Position numbers and translations under genes: made by a program
The notes under the pieces: generated by a model
Told to the model about the DNA's origin: nothing
Databases searched by the model: none
What the model saw: the letters and a program-made list of their open reading frames with translations, nothing else
Source of the DNA: Acidobacteriaceae bacterium
GTDB taxonomy: Bacteria; Acidobacteriota; Terriglobia; Terriglobales; Acidobacteriaceae
Direction: 5' to 3'
DNA: 64,000 nt
NCBI GenBank assembly: GCA_003134995.1
Contig: PLDC01000019.1
Location: forward strand, 211,920 to 275,919
Part shown: piece after piece, positions 31,997 to 39,035 of the stretch
Layout of the letters: each line of letters begins with the position of its first letter
How positions within the stretch are numbered: position 1 is the stretch's first letter

Positions 31997-32992
31997 ATGC
32001 CTGTTCATCTCAAGGGAACTGCCGGTCGAGGATTTCTCTCCGCATCGCTGGCGCTGCTCTTGTCCCTCGGTGTTCCCGCCCAGGACCAGACTACTCGCCC
32101 GCCATCCGGGATGATCCCTGGCAGGAGTGGCGACAGTTCTACATCCGTCACCGCGTCACGGCAGCCTTCCATCAAGGGAGGACATCAGGCAGAAGTCAAC
32201 CCTGGACGCACCCCGCATGGTTCCGGTGATGGTCCGGCAATCGCGGCTGCAGTGGGCCTAGCCGCTGCTGCGGTGATCACCGGCGAGATCTTCGCGCACC
32301 ACCCAACACCGGAAAAGCTCGGCAACAAGGGGCCGCAAGTTCCCAAAGAGTTCGACATGAACGGATTTGTGATGAAGGGCCTTGTGCAAGGAAACTGGCC
32401 AATCGTGCTCGACTTCATGATCGACTCTCCAGGCTTTGCACAGGTGGACATCACCGCCGGAAAGCGGCACTTTCTGGTCAGGATGCACAACGACCCAAAC
32501 CAGCGCGGCTACGCCAAGATTCGCCTCCCGAAATACTTCGGCTCTAAGCCGCAGATCGCGACCTACAACGTTCGCTCGATGCCGGTCGCAGGCAGCAAGG
32601 ACCCGGCACCAAGGCTGCGCGTCTACGGTTTCGGAGCTGGAGAAAAAGCTGTGGGCTCGGTCGCCATCGATCAGTTGACGTTTCAGCCCGCGACCATTCA
32701 TCCCAAGGCGAATGAAGTCGCAGACTACGGTTTCCATGCTCATTCCGCTTTCGATAGTGTGAGGGCCGGGTTCATTTTCACAACCCTGAATAATGGGAGC
32801 GTGCTGGTCCAGAAGGATCAGGAGCAAGAACTCGCTCCGGTCCCTGAAGGTGAAAGAACCAAAGGGACATGGAAAGGACACCCGGGAAAGGCTGGGGAAC
32901 ACATGCTGCAGATCCGCGCGTGGCGCGGCCTACAGAGTGGTGGGGACTGGGTGGTAGCCTGGTCGCCCGACATCGTCGATGTCGTCAAATAG
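31997..32992 (+). CDS. Exported protein, unknown function
   Basis: This 331-residue protein starts at ATG 31997 after GGGAGGG; the frame opens earlier at 31928, but only this start gives a clean signal peptide (MPVHLKGTAGRGFLSASLAL, ending VPAQ). A Pro/Ser/Thr-rich segment follows and then a short hydrophobic stretch (GPAIAAAVGLAAAAVITG). The rest is beta-rich (QVDITAGKRHFLVRMHNDPN, KGTWKGHPGKAGEHMLQIRA). I recognise no family. The next gene starts 14 bp before its stop, so the two are likely co-translated and may form a pair. Confidence 0.7.
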   Translation: MPVHLKGTAGRGFLSASLALLLSLGVPAQDQTTRPPSGMIPGRSGDSSTSVTASRQPSIKGGHQAEVNPGRTPHGSGDGPAIAAAVGLAAAAVITGEIFAHHPTPEKLGNKGPQVPKEFDMNGFVMKGLVQGNWPIVLDFMIDSPGFAQVDITAGKRHFLVRMHNDPNQRGYAKIRLPKYFGSKPQIATYNVRSMPVAGSKDPAPRLRVYGFGAGEKAVGSVAIDQLTFQPATIHPKANEVADYGFHAHSAFDSVRAGFIFTTLNNGSVLVQKDQEQELAPVPEGERTKGTWKGHPGKAGEHMLQIRAWRGLQSGGDWVVAWSPDIVDVVK

Positions 32993-34127
32993 TTGGTTTG
33001 TGGGAGGGCGCTTGGCCAACCTGAAGCAATTATGGAATACATCTCTGCTGTTTCGGAGGGTCACTGCCGCGTCTATTTTCGTTCTCGCAGCTCTGCTCGT
33101 CTATCTTGGATCTCACATTCCACGCTCTGTCTCGCTGCCGCTCGACGACCTGAATGCCAGGAGCACAGCTCGCATCCGGGAAGAGCAGATTGTCATTCAA
33201 AAGCCGGACATCGCACCGGGCGGCCTGATGCTTTCCTACGTTGGAAGTACGAATCAAGTTGTTAACCTTTGGCTGGAAAATGCAGTGCTGGGCGACGGAA
33301 CTCAACACCTGCTGTTTCCGCATTCGGCAGCACTCGCGCCTGCAGAAATCGGCTACACGACCGGCGACGCGGCCGGCACAACCAATTCGGGCGATACCTG
33401 CCACACTACCATTGAAATTCGGCTGGCAAAAGACTCGGCTCCGCTCGATGCCTTGACGCTTTACCAGACTGATGAAATGGCCGGCGCACACCGCTACCGC
33501 CAGGTCGTCATGGAGGCAGGCGCAGCCACCATGGCGATCACGGTTCATACTGATTCTCCCGCCGAGAAAAACGGGGACGGGATGGGGCTGTTGAGTTGTG
33601 ATAAACGGCTTACGGTAGCCGATCGTCCGCAGGTCAAGCTGCCTCCCATCCCGCTAACGATGTTTGTGTCTCGCGGCAAGATTGATCTGCACTTCAATCC
33701 TGCGAATCCCCAGCTGTCGATCTTTACCGGGCCGAAGGAGACTTTTGAAGCAGTCTCGCTGGGCGAGAGTACTCTGCGCGGCAGAGGCTTGAAGGTGGTT
33801 GCCGCACAACAGTCAATTGCGCCGCGACTTGACGTGCGCAGCGCTTCCGCGGGCAACATTACCTTCAGCCGGTTGGGAATCGGCGAAGCCCTGCTTAGGC
33901 TCGACATAGGGGGCGATGCCGAAAGCGCCGTGGCTTATGCCAACGGCCGATCGATTTATAATTACGATCTCATTGACGCGATCCAGAAGAACCCCATCCT
34001 GAGCTTCGCCTTCGTGACCGTGCTCGTTCCAGCACTGTGGAGTTGGATCAGAAGGAACTGTTTTCCCAAAGCAAGCGGGCAAGCAACTGCCGCAACTGAA
34101 GAACCACCAGCTGAGAAGGTCGCTTAG
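32979..34127 (+). CDS. Two-pass membrane protein with large extracytoplasmic domain, unknown function
   Basis: This 382-residue protein overlaps the preceding gene by 14 bp. A TTG at about 33012, after GGGAGG, is an alternative start. An N-terminal membrane helix lies at about residues 28-48 (RRVTAASIFVLAALLVYLGS) and a C-terminal one at about 345-362 (FAFVTVLVPALWSWI). Between them is a beta-rich exported domain of about 290 residues with no motif I know. The short tail is Lys/Glu-rich and cytoplasmic. Together with the upstream exported protein it could form an envelope complex; this is inference from overlap only. Confidence 0.65.
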   Translation: MSSNSWFVGGRLANLKQLWNTSLLFRRVTAASIFVLAALLVYLGSHIPRSVSLPLDDLNARSTARIREEQIVIQKPDIAPGGLMLSYVGSTNQVVNLWLENAVLGDGTQHLLFPHSAALAPAEIGYTTGDAAGTTNSGDTCHTTIEIRLAKDSAPLDALTLYQTDEMAGAHRYRQVVMEAGAATMAITVHTDSPAEKNGDGMGLLSCDKRLTVADRPQVKLPPIPLTMFVSRGKIDLHFNPANPQLSIFTGPKETFEAVSLGESTLRGRGLKVVAAQQSIAPRLDVRSASAGNITFSRLGIGEALLRLDIGGDAESAVAYANGRSIYNYDLIDAIQKNPILSFAFVTVLVPALWSWIRRNCFPKASGQATAATEEPPAEKVA

Positions 34128-34179
34128 ATCGCGGGCTCTGTCGAATTCAATTTGAACTACCTACGACCTGGTGCGCGGT

Positions 34180-34455
34180 TTAAATCCCGAGTTTCTTCAC
34201 TTCTTCGTTGTAATACTTGCGGTAGAGGATATCCCACTCCTGCGAGCCTTCGAGGATGGTGCGCTTCTGGCTTTCGATCTTCTGGCGGGCTGCCTGATCG
34301 ATTCGCTCTTCGTGATTGAGAAGGTCTTCGAGAATCTTGCGGGTTTCCTGGCGGATGGTGTTGGGGTCTTCGATGAAGTCGACCTCATCCATCTGCTTGA
34401 GGGCATCGGCGACGGCTCGCGCCAGCACATTCACTTTGTCGCGGCTCAGTCTCAC
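34180..34455 (-). CDS. DUF507 family protein
   Basis: This 91-residue helical protein belongs to DUF507 (MRLSRDKVNVLARAVADALK, then IRQETRKILEDLLNHEERID). It starts at GTG overlapping the stop of the upstream DUF507 gene by four bases (GTGA). Highly charged helices with no catalytic motif suggest a protein-protein or nucleic-acid role, but function is unknown. The two tandem paralogues probably form a heterodimer. They are the end of a short minus-strand operon. Confidence 0.88.
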   Translation of the reverse strand: MRLSRDKVNVLARAVADALKQMDEVDFIEDPNTIRQETRKILEDLLNHEERIDQAARQKIESQKRTILEGSQEWDILYRKYYNEEVKKLGI

Positions 34456-34730
34456 AGCACCGCCTTGTACTTGCGCACCAGTTCACTCTTTACTTTGCGG
34501 AACATCTCCTGGTAGTTGGCGCCGGTCTTATTCATCTCTTCGGCGTAGGCTTCTAGGATCACGCGCACTTCATCGTTGATGCGATCTTCAAGGGTGAGTT
34601 CTTCGAGCAGCGCGGCATGGACGCGCTCGGCGACCTTGGGCACGACCGAGGTCTCGATGGCCTTGGCGGCGATCAGTTTCTTGGTAACTTCGCGGGCCAA
34701 GTAGCCCACATATTCCTTGGAAAGAAGCAT
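34452..34730 (-). CDS. DUF507 family protein (upstream paralogue)
   Basis: This 92-residue paralogue of the next gene begins MLLSKEYVGYLAREVTKKLI and continues ETSVVPKVAERVHAALLEEL. The frame is open further upstream to 34916, but that extension overlaps the tautomerase gene on the other strand and has no family character, so 34730 is chosen. The overlap with the second DUF507 gene and shared pattern indicate an ancient tandem duplication. Function is unknown. Confidence 0.88.
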   Translation of the reverse strand: MLLSKEYVGYLAREVTKKLIAAKAIETSVVPKVAERVHAALLEELTLEDRINDEVRVILEAYAEEMNKTGANYQEMFRKVKSELVRKYKAVL

Positions 34731-34881
34731 GTGCGGGTCGGACGTCCTGTGTCTGAGGGAAATCGTCTGCGAATCAAAAAGTGTAACACAATGGAACCGA
34801 TGCGGGAGCGCTGGAACCGTAATCAATGGCAAGCGCATCGATATGGAGACCGCGGATTTCATCCCAGTTAAAGGAGTGGAC

Positions 34882-35274
34882 ATGCCTCTCGCCCGAATCG
34901 ATCTTCTCGAAGGCAAAACCCCTGAGTACCGCTCTCAGGTTGGCTTGATCGTGTACCAGGCAATGCTCGATTGCTTGAATGTTCCGAAGGACGATCTCTT
35001 TCAGATCATCACGGAGCACCCTAAAGCTGAACTGCAGTTCGATCGCAATTATCTCGGGGTTCATCGGTCAGAGGACTGTATTTTCTTGCAGATCACGCTG
35101 AACGGCGGACGCACGGTTGAAATGAAGCAGCGCTTCTATAAGGCAATTGCGGACGGATTGCACGAAACGCTGAAGGTGCGCCGCGAAGATGTGTTCATCA
35201 ACCTGGTTGAGGTGTCGAAGGAAAACTGGTCGTTCGGCAACGGCGAAGCGCAGTATGCAACTCCGGCAAGTTAA
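34882..35274 (+). CDS. Tautomerase family protein
   Basis: This 130-residue protein of the 4-oxalocrotonate tautomerase/MIF superfamily starts MPLARIDLLEG; Pro1 (after Met removal) is the catalytic base. AAGGAG with a 5-base spacer fixes the start and excludes the longer upstream frame. The two beta-alpha-beta units are visible (MPLARIDLLEGKTPEYRSQ and CIFLQITLNGGRTVEMKQRF), and the second ends with EDVFINLVEVSKENWSFGNG, typical of fused-type tautomerases. The substrate is unknown. It is divergent from the DUF507 pair. Confidence 0.9.
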   Translation: MPLARIDLLEGKTPEYRSQVGLIVYQAMLDCLNVPKDDLFQIITEHPKAELQFDRNYLGVHRSEDCIFLQITLNGGRTVEMKQRFYKAIADGLHETLKVRREDVFINLVEVSKENWSFGNGEAQYATPAS

Positions 35275-35300
35275 GGCAGCCGACACACTCACGACGATAT

Positions 35301-35402
35301 TTGTCATTCCGAGCGAAGCGAGGAATCTTGGTTCTTGCCTGCGCCACCGGTACTGCGACCGCAAGCGAACACCAAGATCCCTCGCTTGGCTCGGGACGAC
35401 AA
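35301..35402. repeat. Inverted repeat with GAGCGAAGCGAGG-type arms
   Basis: GTCATTCCGAGCGAAGCGAG then GAATCT (35301-35326) is mirrored by AGATCCCTCGCTTGGCTCGG then GACGAC (35376-35401). These arms are a common dispersed element of bacterial intergenic regions. The spacer of about 50 bp shows no gene. Confidence 0.7.
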
Positions 35403-35524
35403 TCATCGCTCACGACGACAATTAATTGTTCGGACAAGGCGGGAAGGCAGTTTTCTGCTGTATCGTCTTACGATATGCTAAGGGTTTGCCGCTGGATCGC
35501 GGCACGATACAATCGCGCGGAATA

Positions 35525-35938
35525 ATGAAGAAACTTACTTTGTCGGACTATCAGGCGCTGGCGGAGTTCCGCTACCAGATCCGCCGCTTTCTTCATTTCA
35601 GCGAGCAAGTCGTGAAGCAGGCCGGGCTGAAGAGAGGCCAGTACCAGCTCATGCTGGCGATCAAGGGCATACCTGCCGGTGTCCGTCCAACCATTGGCGA
35701 GTTGGCTAGCCGCATGCAGATCCGCCATCACAGCGCTGTAGAGCTGGTGAATCGCCTGGAAGCTGGCGGATTTGCGCATCGCACACGTGGCCAGAAAGAT
35801 CGCCGCGAAGTTTTGCTTGCGCTTACGGCCAACGGCGAGAAGGTTCTCGGCGAACTCGCACTTCATCATCACGACGAGTTGCGGTCTGCCGGACCTGAGC
35901 TAGTCGTAGCTCTCCGCCGCATCATGCACGAAGGATAA
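35525..35938 (+). CDS. MarR family transcriptional regulator
   Basis: This 137-residue winged-helix regulator has the MarR layout: N-terminal dimerisation helix (LAEFRYQIRRFLHFSEQVVK), recognition region PTIGELASRMQIRHHSAVEL, then VNRLEAGGFAHRTRGQKDRR with the wing Arg-Asp-Arg pattern, and C-terminal helices. The start at 35525 is chosen because the upstream frame is not family-like. Targets are not evident; the neighbouring genes are a tautomerase (same strand) and an HtrA-like protease (convergent). A role in stress or aromatic-compound response is typical of the family. Confidence 0.92.
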   Translation: MKKLTLSDYQALAEFRYQIRRFLHFSEQVVKQAGLKRGQYQLMLAIKGIPAGVRPTIGELASRMQIRHHSAVELVNRLEAGGFAHRTRGQKDRREVLLALTANGEKVLGELALHHHDELRSAGPELVVALRRIMHEG

Positions 35939-35951
35939 GGCCAGGGGGTTT

Positions 35952-36914
35952 CTATCGCTTCTTCTGAGCGGCTTCGATCAGCGGGCGCAATGAATCCACT
36001 GAAACGCCGAGTGTGCCGCCGGAGAATCCGTCGATGTAGGCGGAGTTCACTCCGATCACTTCTGCATTGGAGTTGAATACTGGGCCGCCGCTGCCGCCGT
36101 GCGCCGTCGGCGCGTCATAGATCAACTTGTCTCCCACAATGTCGCCGAGATGGCCGCAGGTGGTCGACGGACGAATCAGAGACAACGCTGCCAGCTCGCT
36201 AGCAGCCGTGATGTCGTTGTGGCGATAAGCCATCCGTTGATAAATGCCGCTCGGCGATTTGGCCACCATTCCGGCGATGCCCATGGGATAGCCGATCACG
36301 GTCACGAGTTCTCCGGGCGTGGCTGTTTTCTTTGACAGGGGCAGCGCGGCGATTCCGCGCACCGCATCCTTGTCTTCGATGCGTAGGACGGCGAGATCGC
36401 CGGTGGAGGAAACGGTGCCTGGGGTCAAGCTCACAGGTGTGGGCGAACCGGGAAAGAAGACTACCAAACTTTCCAGCATGGCAGTAGCGCCATGATCGAT
36501 GAGGCCTTCGGCTTCGGCGTCGCCATACCAGGGCTCGGCCACGTGGCGATTTGTCGCCAGCAGGCCGTCGCCTACTAGAAATCCGGTGCCGGAGACGCGA
36601 GCGCGAATCGACGGCGACTGGTGTGGAAACCCGACCTGGTATATGCCGTAGATGTAACCGATGGAATTTCGATAGCGATTCAGCACCAGCGCGGGCATCG
36701 CCTGCTGTTTCTCGAGCTCTGCTACTTGCCTGGTGAGCTGGGTTACCTGGCGATGCAGTTCGTCCGGTTGCGCGCTCTGCGCAGTGGCGGGGGCGTAGTA
36801 GTGGAACATGGCGACGACTCCGGCCAGCATGACCACTGCCAACGCGGCCTGCACCATCTGCTGCCAGCTTTCGCTGACCTCGTGTTGTTGCTGTGGAGGC
36901 TCCGGTGCGGACAT
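35952..36914 (-). CDS. Membrane-anchored trypsin-like serine protease (HtrA-like, no PDZ)
   Basis: This 320-residue S1C-type protease has one N-terminal membrane helix (about residues 21-40, VQAALAVVMLAGVVAMFHYY), a short coiled coil (about 50-72) and a protease domain. The triad is His in LLATNRHVAEP, Asp in STGDLAVLRIED and Ser in AHGGSGGPVFNS. No PDZ domain follows, so the protein ends at the catalytic fold. Orientation predicts a periplasmic protease. It probably acts in envelope quality control or regulated proteolysis. Confidence 0.9.
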   Translation of the reverse strand: MSAPEPPQQQHEVSESWQQMVQAALAVVMLAGVVAMFHYYAPATAQSAQPDELHRQVTQLTRQVAELEKQQAMPALVLNRYRNSIGYIYGIYQVGFPHQSPSIRARVSGTGFLVGDGLLATNRHVAEPWYGDAEAEGLIDHGATAMLESLVVFFPGSPTPVSLTPGTVSSTGDLAVLRIEDKDAVRGIAALPLSKKTATPGELVTVIGYPMGIAGMVAKSPSGIYQRMAYRHNDITAASELAALSLIRPSTTCGHLGDIVGDKLIYDAPTAHGGSGGPVFNSNAEVIGVNSAYIDGFSGGTLGVSVDSLRPLIEAAQKKR

Positions 36915-37000
36915 GCGAGGTCATCTTCCCTTGTCCGGCGGGGCTTTTCCACGGTACGGAAGACGATGTACAGGGGGTGTCGCGAGCGTCTTGAGGATGG

Positions 37001-37032
37001 CAACGCGGCGCGGCTGGAAGCCGCGCCCTTTC
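37001..37032. repeat. GGCGCGGCT/AGCCGCGCC palindrome
   Basis: A 9-bp perfect stem (37007-37015 and 37019-37027) with loop GGA, followed by CTTTC, lies between the glutaredoxin and protease genes. It belongs to the same style of GC-rich palindromes as 20930 and 44719. Confidence 0.6.
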
Positions 37033-37058
37033 AAAGCCGGACCCGATAGAGCCACCAG

Positions 37059-37316
37059 TTAGGGTTTTGCGATTCCCAGGCGCTTGGCCATCTCGTCGTA
37101 GCGGAAGCCTTTTCCCGCAACGTAGGGCTGCACCCACTCGCCGTCGATGACGAATTGTGGGATGGCTCGCTTGCCGGTGTGCTTGACTACTTCATCGACC
37201 GCGCCGGGAGTGGTCTCGATGTCAACGTCTTTGTACGGAATGTTGTGCTTATCCAGGAAGCGCTTTGCTTCGCGGCAATCGGGACACCACGTGGCGGAGT
37301 AAACAACGAGATCCAT
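37059..37316 (-). CDS. Glutaredoxin-like protein
   Basis: This 85-residue thioredoxin-fold protein starts MDLVVYSATWCPDCREAKRF, with the redox motif CPDC. It ends with the usual GKRAIPQFVIDGEWVQPYV segment, including the cis-Pro of IPQ. Its ATG overlaps the stop of the upstream cupin gene by one base, so the two are co-translated. The longer upstream frame is discarded. It could be a mycoredoxin/NrdH-type disulfide reductase; partners are unknown. Confidence 0.93.
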   Translation of the reverse strand: MDLVVYSATWCPDCREAKRFLDKHNIPYKDVDIETTPGAVDEVVKHTGKRAIPQFVIDGEWVQPYVAGKGFRYDEMAKRLGIAKP

Positions 37317-37705
37317 TAAACCCGCTCCAGTTGAGCGACGGTGCGCTCGTTCACGATGTTGCCGGTGTTCAGCGTGGACGCCGGCTCGAAGAGTACGACC
37401 CAACATTCTTGCTCGGCGACGGGCCGATGCTCGACGCCGCGCGGCACCACGATGAACTCGCCTTCTTCGATCCACTCATGGCGGTTGCCGAACTCGTCCT
37501 CACGCAACTCGTTGTCACGGAACTCCATGCGAAAGCGGCCCTTTACGACGAGGAACATTTCGTCTTCGTGGTCGTGGTGATGGAATACGAACTCGCCCTC
37601 GAACTTTACCAGCTTGACGTACTGACCGTTGAGTTCGGCAGCGATGTGCGGCTTATAGTGTTCCGAAAATCTGGCGAACTTTTCGGCGATGTTGATTTTA
37701 TTCAT
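37316..37705 (-). CDS. Cupin domain protein
   Basis: This 129-residue small cupin has the metal-binding first motif HHHDHEDEMFLVVKGRFRME, in which three His and one Glu can coordinate metal, and the second motif EGEFIVVPRGVEHRPVAEQE. Members include sugar isomerases, dioxygenases and storage-like proteins; nothing fixes the substrate. It is co-translated with the glutaredoxin gene (overlap at 37316). Preceding it is a bidirectional hairpin terminator at 37764-37808. Confidence 0.9.
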   Translation of the reverse strand: MNKINIAEKFARFSEHYKPHIAAELNGQYVKLVKFEGEFVFHHHDHEDEMFLVVKGRFRMEFRDNELREDEFGNRHEWIEEGEFIVVPRGVEHRPVAEQECWVVLFEPASTLNTGNIVNERTVAQLERV

Positions 37706-37763
37706 GATTGAAATCCTCGGGTAAATACGTGCATATCCAGATTAGTACAGAACGGAATTGGTC

Positions 37764-37808
37764 GCAAAAACGAAAGCCGCCAGCTTTCACTGGCGGCCTT
37801 TTGTTTTC
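37764..37808 (-). terminator. Hairpin terminator downstream of the 37843 gene
   Basis: The stem GCCGCCAG/CTGGCGGC (37776-37783, 37790-37797) has loop CTTTCA. T-rich tracts lie on both sides (CTTTTGTTTTC on plus; TTTCGTTTTTG on minus), so it can act in both directions. Confidence 0.75.
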
Positions 37809-37842
37809 TTGTCGACGACTCAGCTCAAGAAGCATCCAAGAT

Positions 37843-38820
37843 TCAAAAACCGGATGTCTCCTGGCTCGAGCGTCCGGCATGCAACGTTACTCGCACACCG
37901 CGCTGGTTGTTGACTCGGGTCGTGGCGTTCCAATCCACCTCGTCGGTGCTAACGACACCGCCGCCCCCATGCTCCAGAGTGTAGGTGATGCGGCCGTCTT
38001 GGTATTGATAGCTGCCAACTGCGAGCACCGTACCCGAATTCAGGATGAACACCGGTCGGCCCGAGGGCGCCGCCGGAGTTCCGGAGACAGCGCTGGTGGA
38101 AACGAAGCTGGCGTAGGAAGCGTGGGGGACTTCCACCGCCGCCGAAACCTTTGTGCTGCTCGTGACCACGCTGCTGCGGATGGAAAGCACAGGCCTGCTG
38201 TCATCCGATTCGCGGTACGAATCGCTTTGCGGCCTGAGACTCAACGAGCGCCGCGCGGGCAGGGAAGCCGAAGCGACCTGTGGAAGTTCTACATCATCCA
38301 TCAAGCGCAGGCTGAGTACGGTCTCGCCTTTTAGTTGAGGACGTGGACCGCGCGCCGGCAGCATGATTACCTTCCAGGGCCATAGCGGGGGCAGCATCCA
38401 TTCGACGACGTCGCGTTTGGCGTGGCCTTTGCCGTCGATCTTGCCTTCCTTGTCGACTTTGTATCCGTGCGTCGCGATGACCTTCGCTTGCAGGGGCATG
38501 TCGCCGGAGGGCAATCCGATGCGATCGAATTGCAGCTTCAGATAACCTTTGCCGACGAAATGTCCGGGATCTTTCGCGGCTTCGAGATGGCCTACGAGAT
38601 AGCTGCCGCGGGGAAACGCCTGCTGTCCGAACGAAGTTATTCCACGCAAGTGGCAGAGGACTGGGTCGCCGACCTCGACCGTCTTCGAGGAGAGGTTAGG
38701 TTCATTCAGGGTGCATTGTAACAGGGTGCCTGCGGGCAGAACGACTTCGCGTGCGCCGGCCGCGGCAGAGAAAGTTAGTAGGGATACGACGAGAGTTGCG
38801 CAAACAACACGGCACTTCAT
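37843..38820 (-). CDS. Exported protein, unknown function
   Basis: This 325-residue protein starts after AGGAGG (4-base spacer) with signal peptide MKCRVVCATLVVSLLTFSAA. The first domain (about residues 24-160: REVVLPAGTLLQCTLNEPNL, then GDPVLCHLRGITSFGQQAFP and RGSYLVGHLEAAKDPG) resembles the beta-barrel C-terminal part of TrbI/VirB10-like proteins, seen here without any secretion genes. A Ser/Thr-rich linker joins a small C-terminal domain (VFILNSGTVLAVGSYQYQDG). Function is unknown; cell-envelope location is likely. Confidence 0.65.
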   Translation of the reverse strand: MKCRVVCATLVVSLLTFSAAAGAREVVLPAGTLLQCTLNEPNLSSKTVEVGDPVLCHLRGITSFGQQAFPRGSYLVGHLEAAKDPGHFVGKGYLKLQFDRIGLPSGDMPLQAKVIATHGYKVDKEGKIDGKGHAKRDVVEWMLPPLWPWKVIMLPARGPRPQLKGETVLSLRLMDDVELPQVASASLPARRSLSLRPQSDSYRESDDSRPVLSIRSSVVTSSTKVSAAVEVPHASYASFVSTSAVSGTPAAPSGRPVFILNSGTVLAVGSYQYQDGRITYTLEHGGGGVVSTDEVDWNATTRVNNQRGVRVTLHAGRSSQETSGF

Positions 38821-38979
38821 ACATCCTCCTGGTTTTTGCACGCCCCGGTGGTGGCAGGTTCTGGCGCGAGACCTGCCTAGTGTTGGGCATCTAATCACAG
38901 TTTTCTGCTCGGGTCAATTCATTTCCGGCGGAAGTGCCTTCGGGATGCCGCATTCGGGAAATCTGCGAGAGGCTTTTGG

Positions 38980-39015
38980 GGATAAAAGAAAAGCCGCCAG
39001 CTTGCGCTGACGGCT
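38980..39015 (-). terminator. clpC terminator
   Basis: On the minus strand, stem AGCCGTCAGC/GCTGGCGGCT (one mismatch) with loop GCAA is followed by TTTCTTTT, 20 bp after the clpC stop codon. Confidence 0.8.
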
Positions 39016-39035
39016 GAAAGCTGAAGACCGTTTTT

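Noticed and set aside
31699-32229. 176-residue frame overlapping the start of the 31997 gene
   Set aside because: It is in another frame over the signal peptide of a better-supported gene and runs through the terminator hairpin.
37843-38820. Part of a type IV secretion system (VirB10-like)
   Set aside because: Only a weak resemblance in one domain and no other T4SS genes are nearby.
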